Shown here: positions 60,082-64,000 of the stretch, piece after piece | Layout of the letters: every line of letters starts with the position of its first letter | Numbering within the stretch: position 1 is the first letter of the stretch | Assembly: GCF_019551475.1 (NCBI RefSeq) | Contig: NZ_CP047159.1 | Coordinates: forward strand, 124,001 to 188,000 | DNA: 64,000 nt | Direction of reading: 5' to 3' | Source of the DNA: Prevotella sp. Rep29 | GTDB lineage: Bacteria; Bacteroidota; Bacteroidia; Bacteroidales; Bacteroidaceae | Notes under the pieces: generated by a model | Told to the model about the DNA's origin: nothing | Databases searched by the model: none | Seen by the model: only the letters and a program-made list of their open reading frames with translations | Program-made: the position numbers and the translations under genes

Positions 60082-60729
60082 TTACCAAACGTATGTTTCA
60101 GGATAGTTTACAATGACGAAATTGACATTTTCGCCTTCAACAACTTCTGAAGAAATGACATATTTGGGCATGCTGATTGGATTTTTCAAGAATACCTGCA
60201 TATTTCCTTTGACATTGCCTCGCTCAGGAGCATATACTTCATTGGGATCGACTGCAGGATCTCTCCTTCCGAAAATGAGGACTTTCTCGTTGAACTGATC
60301 AATAAAAGTCTTTCCACAGGGTTTCCGTAAGAATCTTGCCATAGAATCACATACCTGCTGGTGTGACTTTATTCGTTTCTTCTCAACATGCTTTTCAGAA
60401 TAACAGCCTAAATCGCAGAAAATGACTTTATGATTATCTGCATCAAACATCAGCAAATCACACCGGCCGCCATTCGCATAGTTTTTTCCATTGAACTGAT
60501 TTATGTAATCCTCATATTCAACTATAGTAATGGTGTTGTCAGCAGCGTCAACCTTCATCGTATTTTCATTACACCCGTTCCTCTCTGGGAAATTTTGTTT
60601 GCAATTACGACAAGCCACTTGATCGCCAAGTTCAAATGTTCCTTTTTTATCACTGTAGTTCAAAGTAACATTAGGACGAGTCAAGCCATAGGCATGTGGC
60701 AGGTCATCTTTCAATAGTGTTTCAATCAT
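60082..60729 (-). CDS. Unknown protein with a possible degenerate nuclease fold, inside the type III operon
   Basis: 215 residues. ANGGRCDLLMFDADNHKVIFCDLGCYSEKH has the hydrophobic-D...hydrophobic-D spacing of PD-(D/E)xK folds, but the third residue (K/Q) is not at the expected position. A Cys pair (ACRNCKQNFPERNGC) precedes it. The C-terminus is beta-rich. The first 8 nt overlap the upstream ATPase, so the two form a pair, perhaps an ATPase with its effector. Confidence 0.65.
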   Translation of the reverse strand: MIETLLKDDLPHAYGLTRPNVTLNYSDKKGTFELGDQVACRNCKQNFPERNGCNENTMKVDAADNTITIVEYEDYINQFNGKNYANGGRCDLLMFDADNHKVIFCDLGCYSEKHVEKKRIKSHQQVCDSMARFLRKPCGKTFIDQFNEKVLIFGRRDPAVDPNEVYAPERGNVKGNMQVFLKNPISMPKYVISSEVVEGENVNFVIVNYPETYVW

Positions 60730-61879
60730 TTGTCAACTCTGTATATTCGTTGAAAATTGCACTCATCATCTCTGTCAAATCAAGCGTATCCACGATGTCA
60801 CGACCTTTGTCATCCTTCATCAGGAGATTCATAGTTTTCCCATCGTGTATGCCATAAACAGCCAGATTCTCGTTTGTCAACTTTGCCTTACCTTCTTTAG
60901 TCTGATTGAGCACTATGTTCAGATAGTTCAAGATATAAGGGCTATGAGTAGCCAGCATTATATTCAGTGTGCGGTCATTTTCTGCATGTAATGCCGTATA
61001 ATATATATTCTCTACCAACTTGCACTGAGCATCTGGGAAGAGGCTCAACTCTGGCTCCTCAATGTGTATATCCACAACCTTTAATAATGTCTGAGGTTCA
61101 ATCACAGCATTGAATTTATCCAGATTTTCAGCTTCAAACAAAAAGTTCATCACCGAGCGTTTAAAAGCATCTTTGAATGAAAAATCCTTGGCAAAGTAAT
61201 CTACAATCAAAGCAAGTGGAGCAGACGTTTGAATACCTGACGATGCCTCGGTCAGTTCTATAGGAGCATGATGACCGTCTGTTGGTACTATCTGATAGCG
61301 CGTAGGCTTTCCCTTGGGGTGGGTAATGAGCATCTTCATGCCCACAAAGTCCATTTCAAGTTTCTTCTCGCCTTCAGATGCACATCCGAAGTCATCGTTT
61401 GTTTCATGAAAATAGAAGCCAAGCGTTGCACCTTTATTCTTCCATGATGTCTGTGCCCATGTTGGAATGATATTGCGGTTCTCCGAAACATACGAGTTCT
61501 TGCATAACATCAGGTGTTGTTGTTCTATAACTTCCGTTTTCTTCAGATTTCCGTTTTCTATACGCACTTCATAGCTTATATCATCGTCCATTTGCACACG
61601 ATAAATAATCAAGCTATCCTTTGTGAACATCTTAGTCATTCCCTGACGTTTGAGCATCGAATCAAGACGGAGTCTGAATGGAGATTTTGTTATGTTCGAA
61701 TGGTACAGGTACGATCGGATATTGGCCATCTTATATATATAGCGCATCATAGCCACAACCTTCATCAACGTACTCTTACCACTGGCAGACTCACCTATCA
61801 ACACAGTGAAAGGTTTTATTTCGAGGTTCTCAATATTCTTGAGTGGACCAAATTCTTTAATTGTGATGTACTCTTTCAT
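60722..61879 (-). CDS. AAA_15/21-type ATPase inside the type III operon
   Basis: 385 residues. YITIKEFGPLKNIENLEIKPFTVLIGESASGKSTLMKVV carries the Walker A near 27-43. DIHIEEPELSLFPDAQCKL is the Walker B with D-loop, and NIMLATHSPYILNYLN the H-loop. A typical overcoming-lysogenization-defect-like ATPase, often coupled to a nuclease or TOPRIM partner. Its gene overlaps the 215-residue protein gene and follows mod by 12 nt, so it is part of one operon. Confidence 0.85.
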   Translation of the reverse strand: MKEYITIKEFGPLKNIENLEIKPFTVLIGESASGKSTLMKVVAMMRYIYKMANIRSYLYHSNITKSPFRLRLDSMLKRQGMTKMFTKDSLIIYRVQMDDDISYEVRIENGNLKKTEVIEQQHLMLCKNSYVSENRNIIPTWAQTSWKNKGATLGFYFHETNDDFGCASEGEKKLEMDFVGMKMLITHPKGKPTRYQIVPTDGHHAPIELTEASSGIQTSAPLALIVDYFAKDFSFKDAFKRSVMNFLFEAENLDKFNAVIEPQTLLKVVDIHIEEPELSLFPDAQCKLVENIYYTALHAENDRTLNIMLATHSPYILNYLNIVLNQTKEGKAKLTNENLAVYGIHDGKTMNLLMKDDKGRDIVDTLDLTEMMSAIFNEYTELTND

Positions 61880-61891
61880 AATGCTAAAACT

Positions 61892-64000
61892 TTATTCATT
61901 TTCAAACATACGTTTTGCGAACTCTTCTTCCGTCAACACTACTTTCCAGTTTTCCTCGTCTCTGCGCAGGTTAGGCAAAGTGTTGTCGCCGTTTACATAG
62001 ATTACTTTATATTCAGAATCTCGTGTATTGAATTTCCTGCGTCTAAAGAAATCACATAGAGCCTCGTTGTTGATCTTCTCGCAGTTACGCCAGATGACGA
62101 GCGTTTCCAGTCCTCCACGATGCGTCTTTCCTTGAATAACACAGATGTTGTCATTCTCAAACCAGTCTTCCGTTTCCACGTTCAAACCTATCAGATAGTT
62201 AAAGGTCTCTACCATATCCACCTTCGTCTCTACCAACTCATTGTCTTTGGTGGTTTTCAGTGACATATTGAACGGATTGACGAACATCTTCAGGTTCAGC
62301 AGCGAGTCGCGAGTCTCGGTGTCGAGCATATAGCTGAGCATATAACTCTCATGAAATTCATCATCGCGCCAATCCGTCTGCTGTTTCTTGATATCAAGGT
62401 TGTTCAGCGTATCTTCGTATTGCTCCAAACGGATGTACTTGAAACATTGTGAGATACCATTGCGGGATATTGGTTTCTCGTCTTTCCAACTATCAGAATA
62501 AACAGTCCTTTCCATTCGAGGCTTGGTTACATTGTCAAAAATTTCTCCTACCTGAGAAAGAAGATATTTTCTATTACCCTGGTCTTTGTTCATTTCAATT
62601 ACAGCATGACCAGTAGAACCAGAACCTGCGAAGAAATCAATAATCAAGGCATTTCTGTCTTTGCCTATATTTTGTAATGAGAGAATATGTTGAATAAACG
62701 ATATAGGCTTTTTACCGTTTCTAAAAGAAACACCACCTTCATCAGTTGCATCATTAAATGCTTTCTCAAAATCAATATAGTTTGGATAAGGGATTTCTAT
62801 AGTATCTTTTCTATTTATTGGTGCACCTTGATAATAATCTCCGTTTTTTCTTCCACTCTCAACAGATGGTGTCCAAAAATATCTGAAGCCCAATTTGTCA
62901 TCACCCATATTGGGGACTTTGAAGATATGACCTGGATGTGAAGCTGCTAAATTTTCAAGATAGGCAACATAAAAGCGTCCACTAGAGTTTCCTTCTCGTA
63001 TAGAACCTCTAACACTTATAGGTTTTGTATAATCAAAACTCGATTCTTGATGTTTTATTATTTTATAATGTTCTGGTGCATATACTTCTACTTCCTTATT
63101 GCCTAACGACAAAACTTCATCAGGGCCTCCCTCTGTTTCTATCGTATATAGATAGTCAGCATCAGAACTGTTATCTTTTTGTCGTTTTAATGGCTTAAAT
63201 GAGTCGCTTAAAGCATAGAGAAGAAGAGATTCATAAACCTCATGAAAGTCTTTATCCCCTTTTAGAATTCTATCTTCATGCCTAACTTTAACGCTGAAAG
63301 TCGTTAAATATTTCGAAAACATACTATCCAGTAAACATTTAGAATTGAATAGTTCGTTTTCATTAATACTTATAGAGATACTACTGTCAGGAGTCATGAG
63401 TTTTTTCGCTATTAACAATCTGTTTTCCATCATTGTCAACCACGAAGAATCTTTATATTGGTCTTTATATACAAAACCATCAGAACCTGTATTATATGGT
63501 GGATCAATATAAATTGCATTCACACTCTTAATGTATTTCTCACTTATTAGATTTAAAGCATGATAATTATCAGACTTTACAAGCAAGCCATTGGTCTGCT
63601 CATCAATATTCTCCATGCTCTTTACCAATTGATGCTTAAACTTGGCATCGAAGAAAGCGGTGTCAAGAACAAGGAAAGGGTTCTGCTTTAAGAACTCAAC
63701 GGTAAGTGGTTCGCTGTATGCTTCTGTCATCATGTCGCCCTTAATATAGTCAATAGCAAACAGGCGCACCCATTCCTTACGCTGGGCTTCGTTGGCAATA
63801 ATCTCCGGGTAGAGTTTCTCTGGCACACGGTCGAGCGTGATGCAATAGTCGCTTTGAACCACAAACTTCTTTTTCAGCCATAGCTTACGTTGGAAGTTTT
63901 CAAGTTGAGCCAACATTCGGATAATCTTCTCACCTACTTGTTTAATAGCGCGAACAATAGTCAGCTGGCTGTTGATGAACTGGGCATCAAGGTCATCGAT
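61892..64000 (-). CDS. mod: Type III DNA methyltransferase (Mod), 5' end beyond the window
   Basis: The reverse frame stays open from the stop at 61892 to the window edge, so the start lies outside; an internal ATG at 63916 should not be taken as the start. The upstream residues IDDLDAQFINSQLTIVRAIK fit a type III Mod N-terminus. Motif IV AIYIDPPYNTGSDGF (about 63490-63510) precedes motif I FFAGSGSTGHAVIEMN (about 62600-62640), which is the beta-class order of N6-adenine methylases. Mod sets the recognition sequence for the type III enzyme. At least 700 residues are visible. Confidence 0.9.
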   Translation of the reverse strand: MDDLDAQFINSQLTIVRAIKQVGEKIIRMLAQLENFQRKLWLKKKFVVQSDYCITLDRVPEKLYPEIIANEAQRKEWVRLFAIDYIKGDMMTEAYSEPLTVEFLKQNPFLVLDTAFFDAKFKHQLVKSMENIDEQTNGLLVKSDNYHALNLISEKYIKSVNAIYIDPPYNTGSDGFVYKDQYKDSSWLTMMENRLLIAKKLMTPDSSISISINENELFNSKCLLDSMFSKYLTTFSVKVRHEDRILKGDKDFHEVYESLLLYALSDSFKPLKRQKDNSSDADYLYTIETEGGPDEVLSLGNKEVEVYAPEHYKIIKHQESSFDYTKPISVRGSIREGNSSGRFYVAYLENLAASHPGHIFKVPNMGDDKLGFRYFWTPSVESGRKNGDYYQGAPINRKDTIEIPYPNYIDFEKAFNDATDEGGVSFRNGKKPISFIQHILSLQNIGKDRNALIIDFFAGSGSTGHAVIEMNKDQGNRKYLLSQVGEIFDNVTKPRMERTVYSDSWKDEKPISRNGISQCFKYIRLEQYEDTLNNLDIKKQQTDWRDDEFHESYMLSYMLDTETRDSLLNLKMFVNPFNMSLKTTKDNELVETKVDMVETFNYLIGLNVETEDWFENDNICVIQGKTHRGGLETLVIWRNCEKINNEALCDFFRRRKFNTRDSEYKVIYVNGDNTLPNLRRDEENWKVVLTEEEFAKRMFENE

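Overview
The window looks like accessory DNA of a member of the Bacteroidales, most likely Prevotella/Segatella-like. Promoters carry the Bacteroidetes -7 box TAnnTTTG rather than sigma70 boxes. The mobilization genes (excisionase-like HTH, DUF3987, BT4734-type VirE-N, MobV) and the tripartite HipBST-like modules are typical of that group. I could not compute composition or run database searches, so the host is an inference.

Layout. Two copies of a perfect 60-bp direct repeat (17925-17984 and 52206-52265) carry the 3' half of a tRNA with a CAT anticodon. Each lies beside the 5' end of a tyrosine-integrase gene. I read the window as three tandem integrative elements at one tRNA-Met locus. Element 1 (left of the window to 17984) has a type I restriction-modification (R-M) operon with embedded extra genes, an HTH/replication-like module with an oriT-like site, HigBA, HipBST and an integrase. 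Element 2 (17985-52265, about 34.3 kb) has Wadjet JetABCD, an HTH/HNH/methyltransferase-HIT set, a TIR-STAND + SIR2 + unknown + DUF4393 + ATPase operon, the mobilization module with MobV, an RNA ligase/phosphoesterase operon, an eight-gene tRNA array, a second HipBST and a second integrase. Element 3 (52266 to beyond 64000) starts with RloA, RloB and an AAA_13-like ATPase, then a type III R-M operon with an embedded ATPase/nuclease-like pair. Elements 1 and 2 share one plan: defence cargo, HTH gene, mobilization genes, toxin-antitoxin, integrase, att.

The most interesting system is in 43746-48665. A good promoter drives a short transcript that encodes a 54-codon peptide and then meets an intrinsic terminator just before an Rnl2-type RNA ligase operon (ligase, two metallophosphoesterases, a small unknown protein, two DNA-binding proteins). 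Convergent to it is an array of eight tRNA genes: Ser(GCT), Ser(TGA), Phe, Tyr, Trp, an initiator-like CAT tRNA, His and Cys. The leader peptide contains the run WCLECDSYMHTSS, which uses seven of those eight tRNAs in 13 codons; the eighth (Phe) is used 12 codons later. A segment just downstream of the run (43935-43941) can pair with the 5' arm of the terminator. This is the logic of classical transcription attenuation. I propose that the element senses loss of exactly the tRNAs it carries, then switches on RNA repair, while the array supplies replacement tRNAs. The codon match, the terminator and the complementary segment are visible in the sequence. The mechanism is inference.

Most remaining genes are recognisable defence or stability genes. 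Several are of unknown function: 1513-2475, 33371-35461, 46632-47081 and 60082-60729.
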